From positions 248,001-312,000 of the forward strand of contig JANFFA010000001.1 in the NCBI GenBank assembly GCA_030848925.1: a stretch of 64,000 bases of DNA. Reading direction: 5' to 3'. The position numbers and the translations under genes are program-made. The notes beneath the pieces are model-generated. The model searched no databases. It was given only the letters and a program-made list of their open reading frames with translations, and was not told where the DNA came from. The stretch's first letter is position 1; the number at the start of each line of letters is the position of its first letter. The DNA comes from Rhodalgimonas zhirmunskyi (GTDB lineage: Bacteria; Pseudomonadota; Alphaproteobacteria; Rhodobacterales; Rhodobacteraceae). Positions 26,230 to 34,816 of the stretch are shown here, one piece after another.

Positions 26230-27124
26230 GTACAACACTCTTTCTTTAATGGATCTTTGGAGGTTATCAGACGTTTTGTCCGTAGAAGACGCAGCGATTC
26301 TTATTATTGGCGGCAACCCCGGTGAGAAAGTTACAGAATGCGTCGATAATAAAGATGTTGAATACGTTTACTGGAAAGGGCACAAAGACTATCCAGCCGC
26401 ATTTAAAGCCTTGCGAAATGCCATCCTATCGAACAAGCTGCGCGCTGACGTTAAGTACTCGATGCGAGGAGCGCAGTTCACGTCAACTTTTGATGAAAGC
26501 GTCTACGAAATATCTCAGGGGCCAGATGAAGAGCAGGTTTGCTACTCTTTCTTGATATCCCGATCCGACGACCCACTATATTCAAGCTCCTCTTCAGGCC
26601 AGACACGTTTGAATTTCAGTGTTGATGATATATGGCAAGAGCGGTTTTTCTATATTTGTCGAGAGCCAAATTGGGAACAAACGCTTGTTGAAGTTGATGA
26701 CTTGAAAGAATGGATCTCATGCAGTGGCGTCTTCCCTCCTTTCTTTTCCCCAGAAGGCAAAGCCGAAGGCTTCAGAGACAAAAGCCACCCACGATATTCT
26801 GCCAAACTAGGAACCGCGGTAGCGGCATGGGAGAACGTCGACGCTCCGGAACCACACTCAAGTGTAAAGCAGACACTTTCAAGTAGGATACGAAGCAATG
26901 GTGAAAAGTATGGGGTTGGCGATGGCAAAGGCATTGTTTCCGCTACGGCTGCCGAGGAAGTTGCCAAGGTCGCAAACTGGAACACGAAGGGTGGGGCTAA
27001 CCCGACCCCAGGTCCGGGAGACCCACACCCCACTAAACAAAGCGAACCAATTGAAAACTACACGTACAGCTCTGACCAAGAGGCATCTGAAGCAATCGAA
27101 ACGGAGGAATACATCCCATTTTAG
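26216..27124 (+). CDS. Integrative-element protein of unknown function
   Basis: 302 residues, intact. The N-terminal part (LMDLWRLSDVLSVEDAAILI) looks like a helical sensor-type motif seen in island proteins. The C-terminal third contains HPRYSAKLGTAVAAW and EEVAKVANWNTKGG, which match my memory of a protein family carried by P4-like elements of alphaproteobacteria. The gene is markedly AT-richer than the chromosome, in line with transfer. It follows the integrase stop at once, with ATG inside a heptamer repeat. No function can be assigned. Confidence 0.6.
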   Translation: MSNVEYNTLSLMDLWRLSDVLSVEDAAILIIGGNPGEKVTECVDNKDVEYVYWKGHKDYPAAFKALRNAILSNKLRADVKYSMRGAQFTSTFDESVYEISQGPDEEQVCYSFLISRSDDPLYSSSSSGQTRLNFSVDDIWQERFFYICREPNWEQTLVEVDDLKEWISCSGVFPPFFSPEGKAEGFRDKSHPRYSAKLGTAVAAWENVDAPEPHSSVKQTLSSRIRSNGEKYGVGDGKGIVSATAAEEVAKVANWNTKGGANPTPGPGDPHPTKQSEPIENYTYSSDQEASEAIETEEYIPF

Positions 27125-27334
27125 GCAGGTTAGCCTAGCCTGCCCCACAACCTCAAACCATTGTTATAAATGTGAAAATTTAAGTAACATGGTCAAATGA
27201 GCCTAAACTACACGCGAGTTTGATGTATCTCAAGAGGCGGCTTTAGGCTCAGCTTTCATAACTTGCCGGACTATTTCGGGCCGCATTTTGCGTTCCACAA
27301 TGCACCCCATCGCAACTGATTGGAGTGCATCACA

Positions 27335-27517
27335 ATGGCCGAGATCTACATTTCCGACTCGCAACATGCGGCCCGCAATAATGTCCACCGCTCTACCCCG
27401 TGGCGCAGGGCAAAGGTCGCCCCCGCCTTTCCGCAGCCGGTAAAGCTGTCGCCCCAGTGTTCGCGCTGGAAGCTCTCCGAAATCGAGGCGTGGGAAAACA
27501 ACCGCGCCGCCAAATAA
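27335..27517 (+). CDS. AlpA-like helix-turn-helix regulator
   Basis: 60 residues. YISDSQHAARNNVHRSTPWRR and PVKLSPQCSRWKLSEIEAW fit the AlpA/MerR-like excisionase fold used by P4-type elements to control the integrase. The ATG at 27335 follows GGAG. It stands between the 302-residue gene and the replication genes. The gap 27125-27334 shows no gene. The gene looks intact although its likely target integrase is dead. Confidence 0.7.
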   Translation: MAEIYISDSQHAARNNVHRSTPWRRAKVAPAFPQPVKLSPQCSRWKLSEIEAWENNRAAK

Positions 27518-27686
27518 AAAAAGCCCCGCCATTTCTGGACGGGGCCGAGGGTGTTCTACATCACAAACGCAGAATAGCCCCGCCCGTCCTCTGGCGCAAA
27601 TCCTAAGAGGACAAGAGCAATGCAAAAAAAAAAGACGCTGGGGCAAGGCCCCCTATGAAATCATCGACACGACCAGCGTACGCAGG

Positions 27687-27938
27687 GTGGTTATCCTGAA
27701 TGGCCGGGTGTGTTGGGCAAGCGAAGAACTGCGTAAGGCGGGTCGCGCGGGCCGCACCGGGCGCGAAGCCTTGGGGCCGCGCTGGGCCGCTTACATCTGG
27801 TCCGCTATCCATGTTCACGGCATTTCGATCCGGGATGATTGGGAAACGCATAAAGGCGAACACCCCGGCAAACACAAACGCTGGTGGCTGGATTGCGAAA
27901 TCCGTCCCTTACCCCTGAATGATGAGGGGGCAGCATGA
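27687..27938 (+). CDS. Small element protein, 5' end possibly frameshifted at an A10 tract
   Basis: 83 residues from a GTG at 27687 (MVILNGRVCWASEELRKAG). Sequence in the same frame continues upstream (RRWGKAPYEIIDTTSVRR) to an A10 run at 27624-27633. An ATG at 27620 lies just before that run but in the wrong frame; one fewer A would join ATG-CAA-(AAA) to the gene. So the native start may be 27620, with a frameshift or slippage at the A tract. Its end overlaps the primase start (ATGA). The role is unknown; it travels with the primase in similar elements. Confidence 0.5.
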   Translation: MVILNGRVCWASEELRKAGRAGRTGREALGPRWAAYIWSAIHVHGISIRDDWETHKGEHPGKHKRWWLDCEIRPLPLNDEGAA

Positions 27939-28939
27939 CTAGGATGCAAATTAGGCTGCTGATGCAGCGTTTCGCCCTGACCAAAGCCCAAGCGCAGGCA
28001 ATCGCTACGCTTGTCTGGGGGGGCAGCACAACGACGGATGCACGCACCCTGACCTTGACCTTGGGCGGGCGTTGGAATGGCCGCTACGGCACCGCGCCTT
28101 GCCCCGTTTGCCAACCCAAGGGCCGCAAGGGGCAGAATGCCTTGACGCCGGCCGATGGCCGCGCGGGTCTGTTGGCCCATTGCAAGAAATCGAACTGCGC
28201 CTTCGCGGACATTCTAGCGGCGGCAGGCATCGCCCCCGGCATCTACACGCCCCCAGATCCGGCGACCGTCGCCCAGCGCGAAGCCGACCGGCGTGCAGAG
28301 GCCGCAAAACGGGCACGGCAGGCCGAACAGTGCTGGAAGGATGCGCAGCCCATCTGCGGCACGCTTGCAGAAACCTATCTGCGGGGGCGGGGCATCACCT
28401 GCCCCCTGCCGGAAACCTTACGCTTCCATCCCGAGGCGTGGCACGGGCCCACCGCATCGCGGCACCCCGCGCTTGTCGCACTGGTAGAGGGCGGCGGCAG
28501 TTTCGTGGTCCATCGCACCTACTTGCGCCCGGACGGCACCGGCAAGGCGCGGATCGACCCTAACAAAGCGATGCTAGGGCGCTGTGCTGGCGGCGCTGTC
28601 AAGTTGGCAGAGGCTCCCGGTGTGTGGTGGTAGCCGAAGGCATAGAGCCGGTCCTATCCCTCGCTTGTCGCTTGTCGCTTGTCGCTTGTGGCTTGTGGCT
28701 TGCTGCGCCGCCCTGCGACCATCTGGGCAACACTCAGCACCAGCGGAATGCGCGGACTGTACCTGCCGCATGAGCCGGGCCGATTGACCATCGCATCGGA
28801 CGGCGACACCGCCGGCCGCGAAGCGGCGCACGCTCTGGCCAAACGGGCGTACGCCGCAGGCTGGGCCGTGTCGCAACTACCCGCGCCCGAGGGGCGCGAT
28901 TGGAACGATATTATCAGCAAGAAAGGGGAAGCCGCATGA
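27935..28939 (+). pseudogene. Toprim/zinc-ribbon primase of the element, disrupted
   Basis: The N-terminal part (27935-28633) has a zinc ribbon (APCPVCQ ... HCKKSNC at about 75-110) and runs to LAEAPGVWW before a TAG at 28631-28633. One base is missing just upstream, since the +1 frame reads VVAEGIEPVLSLAC, the start of the Toprim domain. A heptanucleotide expansion (28661-28702) then shifts the frame back, and the original frame continues as GLLRRPATIWATLSTSGMRG, LTIASDGDTAGREAA and PAPEGRDWNDI to 28939. The metal-binding DGD of Toprim is present. The intact protein would prime replication of the element. As it stands two stops cut it. The end overlaps the next gene by ATGA. Confidence 0.75.
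28661..28702 (+). repeat. Heptanucleotide tandem repeat inside the primase gene
   Basis: Six 7-bp units: four TCGCTTG followed by two TGGCTTG. The presumed ancestral reading SLACGLL needs only one of each, so about four extra units (28 bp) have been added by slippage. Confidence 0.8.
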
Positions 28940-30432
28940 ACGCCCCCGAACCCATCCCATTCGCCCCCGAGGGGCCGCAACCGCTGGTGCGCGAGATTGC
29001 CCCCGGCGAAGCCTATCCAGTTGCCAATCTGGGACCGCTTCGCGCTGCCGTGGAGGCGGTGCAAGGTATGGCGCAGGCCCCTGTCGCCATTCCCGCCGCG
29101 TCCGCTCTGTCGGTGGCGTCATTGGCGGTGCAAGGCTTCGCAGATGTGGAAACGTTGGGCGGGTCGCGTCCAGTGTCGCTTTACGCCCTGACCATCGCCC
29201 GTTCGGGTGAACGGAAATCGAGTTGCGACGCGCCATTTATGGCCGAACTGCGCGAGTTTGAGCGAAAGCAGGCCAACGCCCAGCGCGAGGCTCACACAAG
29301 CTGGCAGAACGCTTTTGCACTCTGGAAAGGCGAACGCGACCGCATTCTTGGAGAAGCGAAGAAAGCCAAGGGCGAGAAGCGAACAGGGGCACACGTGGAT
29401 CTGGACGCGCTAGGCTCTGAGCCTTCCGCGCCGCCTAGCGCCGACCGCACGGTGACGGAACCGACCTTTGAAGGGTTAACCCGGCTTTTTTCAACCGGGC
29501 AACCGTCGTTAGGGATTTTCAGTGATGAAGGCGGGCAATTTCTCGGGGGGCACGCCATGAATAGCGACAACCGGCAAAAGACGCTGGCCGCGCTCAATGA
29601 CCTTTGGCGAGGCAACCCGATACGCCGCACACGGGCAGGCGACGGGCACGCCACGTTATACGGGCGGCGCTTGGCAGTGCATTTGATGGTGCAACCCACC
29701 GTCGCCCGCGCCTTCATGGCCGATCCGATGGCGGCGGATACCGGATTTCTACCGCGTTTCCTGATTTGCGAACCGCCCAGCACCATTGGCACGCGGTTTC
29801 ACGCGAACGCCCGACGCGATGGCGCGGTGCTGGGCGCATTCGGGTGTAGGTTGCGCGCGATACTCGACATCCCCTTGCCGATGGATGAGGAAACCCGCGA
29901 ACTTTCACCGCGCCTAATGCCGCTTACGCCAGAAGCCCGTGCGCTGCTGGTGAGGTTTTCAGATGCCATAGAGAAGGAACAGGCCCCCGGCGGCGACCTT
30001 GCGCACGTTTCGGGTTATGCCAGCAAGGCGGCGGAACAGGCTGCGCGCATCGCTGGCGTGCTGACGCTCTGGCGCGATTTGAAGTCCCCCGCCGTCACGG
30101 TGCAAGACATGGGCGACGGCATCGCGATTGCGCAATTCTATCTGGGCGAAGCGGTGCGGCTGGCCGATGCGGCAACAGTCAGTCACGAAATCGACCGGGC
30201 CGAAGCCCTTCGCAAATGGTTACTGGAAAGCTGGCCGCATCCTGAAATCATGGTGCGCGATGTAGTGCGCTTGGGGCCGAACCCGCTCAGGGAAAGCCCC
30301 AAGGCCCGCGCTGCGCTGGGCATCTTGGAACGGCACGGATGGCTTGCGCCACTAGACGCCGGAACGGTGGTGCGCGGTGCCGCACGGGCGCAAGCATGGC
30401 GCATCGTGAAAGGGGGCCGCGATGTGGTTTAA
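28936..30432 (+). CDS. YfjI-like DUF3987 protein of the element
   Basis: 498 residues from the ATG at 28936, which overlaps the primase stop. It fits DUF3987 (YfjI family): SLYALTIARSGERKSSCDAPF near the N-terminus (a Walker-A-like region), GIFSDEGGQFLGGHAM and LNDLWRGNPIRRTRAGDG at about 195-240, and a C-terminal winged-helix-like part. Such proteins accompany primases in satellites and islands and may act as helicase or ATPase partners in replication. It is one of the few intact genes of the element. Confidence 0.75.
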   Translation: MNAPEPIPFAPEGPQPLVREIAPGEAYPVANLGPLRAAVEAVQGMAQAPVAIPAASALSVASLAVQGFADVETLGGSRPVSLYALTIARSGERKSSCDAPFMAELREFERKQANAQREAHTSWQNAFALWKGERDRILGEAKKAKGEKRTGAHVDLDALGSEPSAPPSADRTVTEPTFEGLTRLFSTGQPSLGIFSDEGGQFLGGHAMNSDNRQKTLAALNDLWRGNPIRRTRAGDGHATLYGRRLAVHLMVQPTVARAFMADPMAADTGFLPRFLICEPPSTIGTRFHANARRDGAVLGAFGCRLRAILDIPLPMDEETRELSPRLMPLTPEARALLVRFSDAIEKEQAPGGDLAHVSGYASKAAEQAARIAGVLTLWRDLKSPAVTVQDMGDGIAIAQFYLGEAVRLADAATVSHEIDRAEALRKWLLESWPHPEIMVRDVVRLGPNPLRESPKARAALGILERHGWLAPLDAGTVVRGAARAQAWRIVKGGRDVV

Positions 30433-30729
30433 CGTTCTAGCAGCACGGGCCGAAATCTTGGGCGGGAACATTCCCGCCCCCGAGGCTAACCCACCTGCGA
30501 CTTCTGCGACACCTGCGACAAAGCCCGCTCGTGTCGCAATTGTCGCGAGTGTCGCAGACCCCAAGACCTTACCGCATGGCCTATCCATCGCGGGAAACCC
30601 GCTCACATGGACGGGGGGGTCGTGTCGCTGGATGCGTGGCGGCACCTATCGGAATGGGAGCGACACGGACTGAACGGACGGCACTGGTGCGGCATCGCAA
30701 GAAACTGGATTGAACCGAAAGGCGAATGA
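30422..30729 (+). pseudogene. Small element gene frameshifted at a G7 tract
   Basis: It reads MWFNVLAARAEILGG from 30422 through NPLTWTGG, then loses frame in seven Gs at 30613-30619. One more G would continue as VVSLDAWRHLSEWERHG ... IEPKGE to the TGA at 30727-30729. Corrected length is about 102 residues. The continuous, protein-like downstream frame shows a recent single-base loss. The start overlaps the previous gene by 11 bp. Function unknown. Confidence 0.6.
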
Positions 30730-30732
30730 GAC

Positions 30733-31274
30733 ATGGCAAGCGAACTTAATGAAACCCAAGGGCATGTCGCAAAACCCATAAAGCGCGAACCACCCCGCGC
30801 CGCTCTCGATTGGAGCGAAGGCGGTCCGCTCACGATTCAGATAAGCGGGGATTGGGAAACTATCTTACGGGCCTCAGGCAATGCGACGGTTTATTATCGC
30901 AGGTCGCAATGCTTGGATCGCATCGCAAGCGGATAGATCCCCAAGCGACCGATTTTGCATTGGGCTTTATTGACGCGATGAAACCCGAGGACGCAGCGGA
31001 GGCCCTAATCCTCGCCCAGATGGCTGCAATCCATCAAGCAACGATGATGCTGGCGCGGCGGCTAAACCATGTTGAGAACATTTCGCAACAGGACGCCGCA
31101 GAACGCGCGCTGAACAAGCTGAGCCGAACCTTCGCAGCGCAGATGGATACATTAAAAAGGTATCGCACCAAAGGGCAACAAATCGTTCGCGTTGAGCGTG
31201 TCACCGTGAATGAAGGCGGGCAGGCCATAGTCGGCAATGTCGAGGCTCAGGGGAGGGGGGATCACAATGTCTGA
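30733..31274 (+). pseudogene. Element gene of unknown function with one frameshift
   Basis: It reads MASELNETQGHVAKPIKREPP from 30733 to DRIASG at about 30933, where the frame is lost. The next frame continues IDPQATDFALGFIDAMKPEDAAEAL, MMLARRLNHVENISQQDAAE and RTKGQQIVRVERVTVNEGG to 31274, matching my memory of a conserved protein of these elements. One missing base between AAGCGG and ATAGATCC explains both halves. Corrected length is about 180 residues, mostly helical. Function unknown. Confidence 0.65.
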
Positions 31275-31368
31275 TGAGGGGAACTGGTCAACCGATGTGA
31301 GGGCGCAATGAACCGCGTCCACAAATCAGCGATTTGAGGGGGTGGCTGTAAAAAATGACGGAAACCCC

Positions 31369-31632
31369 ATGCAAAGCGCACATGCTGCACCCCGATGCAC
31401 CGCAAAATCAAAGCGCACGGGCAAACCTTGCCAAGCCCCAGCCGTTCGCGGTTGGACTGTCTGTCGGATGCACGGCGCAGGCGGTGGCGCTCAATCCGGC
31501 CCGGCAAATCCGAACTGGCGACACGGGGGACGCAGCGACGAAGCGGTGGCGCTGCGCAAATTAGTTAACGATCTGAACCTCACAGCGCGGCAACTTGATA
31601 CTACGTTGATACAACGAAAAGCGGGCAAGTGA
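31369..31632 (+). CDS. Small cysteine-containing element protein (HGG type)
   Basis: 87 residues from the ATG at 31369; a GTG nine codons upstream (31342) is possible. The protein has CTAKSKRTGKPCQAPAVRGWTVCRMHG, a C-x10-C-x9-C-x3-H arrangement that looks zinc-binding, then NWRHGGRSDEAVAL. Proteins of this shape are common in phages and islands of alphaproteobacteria and are annotated only as hypothetical. It appears intact. It is the last element gene before the IS insertion. Confidence 0.6.
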   Translation: MQSAHAAPRCTAKSKRTGKPCQAPAVRGWTVCRMHGAGGGAQSGPANPNWRHGGRSDEAVALRKLVNDLNLTARQLDTTLIQRKAGK

Positions 31633-31692
31633 AGCCTTCGCTCAATTGCTCAGTTGCACGAGGTATTTAAGTTGAATACTTCAACGCAGCCG

Positions 31693-32786
31693 GGCTTTGT
31701 TGCACAAATTGGCTGAGGGTTTCACTGTTTGAATCCAGCGTGATAGCTGGCTGTCATGAGCAGTTGGTCACCTACGAAGTACAAGACCGAGAAATGTCCT
31801 TCGTACAACACGGCGCTGAAGCAGCGCTGTTCGCTATCGATCTGGTTTGATGCCGAGATGGAATGGCCTGCGCCGGCGACCGGCAAGCGCGGTCGCCAGC
31901 GCAAATATAACGATGCGGCAATTCAGGTTTGTCTTACGATGAAGATGCTGTCCGGCATGCCGCTCCGGCAGACGACGGGGTTCGTTGAAAGATTGTTGCG
32001 GCTGGTAGGACTTGACTGGAAAGTGCCGGACTTCAGCACCCTGTATCGTCCCATTACCCGGAAGGCGATTTGCATCGCAAATCTGCCGAGAGGGGCCAGA
32101 AGACGATGAGCGTCGCGATCCCCTATCGCGGAGGGACGGGTCTTTTGCACCTGCTGATCTACGCGACCGGGATCAAAGCGGAAGGTGAAGGAGAGTGGAA
32201 CGCCCGCAAGCACGGCGGGCCAAAGAAGCGCCTTTGGCGCAAGCTGCATCTCAGTATGGATAAAGAAACATTGGAGATCCGCGCGGTTGGCGTCACAACA
32301 AGCAATGTCGGCGACGCACCTATGCTGCCCGACCTGCTGGAACAGATTCCGCCCAACCAAGAGATTGCCTGGGTCACCGCTGATGGGGCTTATGATCAGC
32401 GCAGATGCCACACTGTGATTGCCGCTCGGGGTGCCGCAGCCATCATTCCGCCGCGGAAGAACGCCCAACATTGGAAACCAACCACGGCGGGAGCTACCAC
32501 GCGAAACGAAGCTGTGAGAGCCTGCAAATATCTCGGACGGGCACTCTGGCGAAAGTTGACTGGCTATCATCGACGAAGCCGCGCAGAGACGAAGATGCAC
32601 TGCGTCAAGCTCCTTGGCCAAGGCCTCATGGCCCGAGACTTCGACCGGCAGGTCGCTGAGCTCCAAGTCCGGATTGCGGTGCTCAATCGCTACACCGCTC
32701 TTGGCATACCTGTCACTGAGCCCGTAGGATAAGTGTGTCCAGGGAAAGGGGAACTCCGTTCACACCACGATTTGTGCAACAGAGCC
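31693..32786 (+). mobile_element. IS5-family insertion sequence
   Basis: Terminal inverted repeats GGCTTTGTTGCACAAATT (31693-31710) and the complement of GGCTCTGTTGCACAAATC (32769-32786) match at 16 of 18 positions. Length is 1094 bp. It carries one broken transposase. No clear target duplication is visible at the ends. It is inserted between the HGG-type gene and the sulfotransferase gene. Confidence 0.85.
31756..32732 (+). pseudogene. IS5-type DDE transposase, inactive
   Basis: The N-terminal part (31756-32109) reads MSSWSPTKYKTEKCPSYN ... DFSTLYR and then leaves frame with non-family residues. The catalytic part continues in another frame (from about 32080: GQKTMSVAIPYRGGTG) to 32732. The first catalytic Asp, normally in DSTGIK, is replaced: the sequence has IYATGIK. 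The second Asp (TADGAYD) and the Glu of the Y-R-E motif (YHRRSRAETKMH) remain. With a frameshift and a lost Asp it cannot transpose. Confidence 0.75.
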
Positions 32787-32920
32787 GCTGATCACCATAG
32801 TCCGGCAACTCCACTTATCTCAAACAATAGGAAATTCGACATCGCAGCGCTTGTACACTCCACAGATTTCATCTACTCCGCAGTGCGGAGAAAGTTCCCT
32901 CAAGGAAAGGATCCTGCCTG

Positions 32921-33904
32921 ATGGCTTCGAAAAGGAATTTGTTCTTACACGTTGGGTGTCACCGGACCGGGACTACATCCATTCAACGTTTCCTTCGCGA
33001 CAATCACGCCGTTCTGATAAAGAATGGAATACTTACGCCTTTCATGCGCGGACGGCACGCCGGTTCGTTCAACAAAATTTTCGATGGCTCGTTGAACGTC
33101 GACGATTTCTGTTTAGACCTAAAGAAACGAGCAGACGAAAAGAAAAACAGCATTCAAACAATCATCCTGTCCGATGAAGACATCAGCATGCGACGCGATT
33201 TCGGGGTTCTAGCCCGGTTTCAGGAACACTTTGATGTCAACGTAATCTACTCTCTACGCCGACAAGATCTTTGGCTGGAAAGCTGGTACTTGCAGAATAT
33301 CAAATTTCAGTGGATTCCGAAATATGCACATATTACGTTCAGTGATTTCATGCGGCTACGTCATGATTTCCACTGGATCCACTATGACCAGCACATCAAG
33401 ATGATTGAAAATCATTTTGGCCACGCCGCTCTTAGATTGTCTGTCTTCGAGAAGTCACAGATGCCAGAGGGCCCCGTCGCTGCCTTTGCCAAGACGATTG
33501 GTATCGATGATGTTTCGGAATTTACCCCGGCGCCACATGATAATGCGTCCTTCTCAGCGCAAATGGCTGAAATTGCTCGCCACTTACCCCTGGATACCCT
33601 TCCGCCGGGCAAGCGTACCAAAATGCTCGCAAAACTACATAAAATTGACGCAATCATGCCCAAAGGCACAGGCAGCCATGGGGGTATTATGCCTCTTGAT
33701 GATAGGCGGGCGATTTTAGATGAGTATTCCGAAGGAAATAGGGCTGTTGCACAGAAGTATTTTGAGCGAGAGGCCCTTTTTATCGACCCATTGCCAGAGC
33801 GGGATGCCACGCTCGCTTCGTTGGAGCTCCCCAAAGACACTTCCAAAATTCTTGAGATTTTTGTGGCTCCTCTCATCTTAGAACTCGCCGAGGATCTTCC
33901 CTAA
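32921..33904 (+). CDS. Sulfotransferase-like protein (cargo gene)
   Basis: 327 residues, intact. The N-terminus has HVGCHRTGTTSIQRFL, the P-loop-like 5'-phosphosulfate-binding motif of PAPS-dependent sulfotransferases. IYSLRRQDLWLESWY near residue 110-125 resembles the 3'-phosphate-binding segment (R/S). It would transfer sulfate to a carbohydrate or other acceptor, or be a related capsule/O-antigen enzyme. The base composition is lower in GC than the chromosome. It sits between the IS and attR, the usual place for cargo. No glycan cluster is nearby, so the acceptor is unknown. Confidence 0.65.
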   Translation: MASKRNLFLHVGCHRTGTTSIQRFLRDNHAVLIKNGILTPFMRGRHAGSFNKIFDGSLNVDDFCLDLKKRADEKKNSIQTIILSDEDISMRRDFGVLARFQEHFDVNVIYSLRRQDLWLESWYLQNIKFQWIPKYAHITFSDFMRLRHDFHWIHYDQHIKMIENHFGHAALRLSVFEKSQMPEGPVAAFAKTIGIDDVSEFTPAPHDNASFSAQMAEIARHLPLDTLPPGKRTKMLAKLHKIDAIMPKGTGSHGGIMPLDDRRAILDEYSEGNRAVAQKYFEREALFIDPLPERDATLASLELPKDTSKILEIFVAPLILELAEDLP

Positions 33905-34307
33905 ACAACGGGGACGTTCTGTTTTTCGTAATCGTTAGGCTCAGGACACATAGCCAGCACATGACGATTGCGGCGAGAGCTAAGGCTGAACAGAAGGCCT
34001 TGGGGCACCTATCATAACTGGTTGCGAATTTGACGGGACCGCTACAAAACCAGCGTGATTTTGGCGGGTCCAGCGCAGCACCCGTCAGGAACGCGCTGGA
34101 TTTTTTGCCACGGGTTCACACGCGCATCACTAAAGTACCGGCTTTCTAAGGGATCTACCTGCCTCTGCAATAAACTGATTTTAGACGGGCTTACCTGCTG
34201 CCTGCATAGGTTCGACGCGTGACCTAACTAAGCGGCTCAGCACTCGCGATACGCTTTCATAACACGGCTGCGTGTGCTTGTTTGAAGCAAGCAAAGAGGA
34301 GCCTCCC
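33905..34307. other. Non-coding stretch with one terminator
   Basis: About 400 bp without a supported gene. It contains the terminator at 34069-34106 and the promoter region of the small secreted gene. Confidence 0.5.
34069..34106 (+). terminator. Rho-independent terminator
   Basis: The 8-bp stem TCCAGCGC/GCGCTGGA, a 16-nt loop and six Ts. It lies about 165 bp after the sulfotransferase stop. Confidence 0.65.
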
Positions 34308-34562
34308 ATGAAACGAGTATTAGTTGCCGCTCTTATCGTCCTGCCTGTTTCAACTGCGGCTGCACCGCCCGAGAATTGCGCTCAAACGCTTTCTGATGTC
34401 TGGCAACTTGTTGCTGCCTTAGAGGAAGCAGCGGCAACGTAATTAATGATTGCAGTCGACTATGAGGCAATGCGCGATAGTTATACCCGTGTTATGTCCG
34501 AACCTGCTGACGCGTGGCGCGCCTATGCAGTTGCCCTTCAAGCTATCTGCGCGCCAGACTAG
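34308..34562 (+). pseudogene. Small secreted protein gene with an in-frame stop
   Basis: AAAGAGGAG precedes the ATG at 34308. The frame codes 44 residues (MKRVLVAALIVLPVSTAAAPP, a signal peptide, then LSDVWQLVAALEEAAAT) and meets TAA at 34440-34442. The same frame reopens at once with LMIAVDYEAMRDSYTRVMSEP ... ALQAICAPD to TAG at 34562. The two parts have matching amphipathic character and one cysteine each, so this was probably one 84-codon exported protein. Alternatively the first 44 codons are a complete tiny protein. Function unknown. Confidence 0.5.
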
Positions 34563-34802
34563 GTTTAAGGGCTATCCCAGTGGACGACCTACCAGACTTG
34601 CAGGTGCGCTGGCTTTCTTTGTCGCCTTGCCCGCGAACTGAGCCAAGCCAATTTGGCGACTCGGCAACGCTGCGAAACGGCGTAACAAACGAAACTGGAA
34701 GAATTGTCGCACCTAGGCGCATCCAACCGCAAACTAGTTGGCGGGCGTTTTGGCGGGTATCAATCAGTAATCGCCAAATTTCGCAATTTTTTCAAAGAGA
34801 AG

Positions 34803-34816
34803 TGGCGGACCCAAGA
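34803..34816 (+). repeat. attR of the integrative element
   Basis: TGGCGGACCCAAGA within the 3' end of tRNA-Arg, the exact partner of 24760-24773. Integration restored the tRNA 3' end. Confidence 0.85.

Larger units (their letters stand above)
24760..34816 (+). mobile_element. Decayed integrative element (about 10 kb) in tRNA-Arg(CCG)
   Basis: The 14-bp direct repeat TGGCGGACCCAAGA occurs at 24760-24773 and at 34803-34816, the latter being the 3' end of tRNA-Arg. Between them lie a P4-type integrase at the left end, an AlpA-like regulator, a zinc-ribbon/Toprim primase, a YfjI-like (DUF3987) protein, small satellite-type genes, an IS5-type element and a sulfotransferase-like gene. No structural, packaging or conjugation genes are present, so it resembles a P4-like satellite or genomic island. 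Integrase and primase are both broken, so it is probably immobile. Confidence 0.85.

Noticed and set aside
27230-27646. 138-codon minus-strand frame over the AlpA-like gene
   Set aside because: Antisense to the AlpA-like gene; cysteine- and arginine-rich without recognisable motif.
24760-34816. Prophage
   Set aside because: No capsid, terminase, portal, tail or lysis genes; content fits a satellite-like island.
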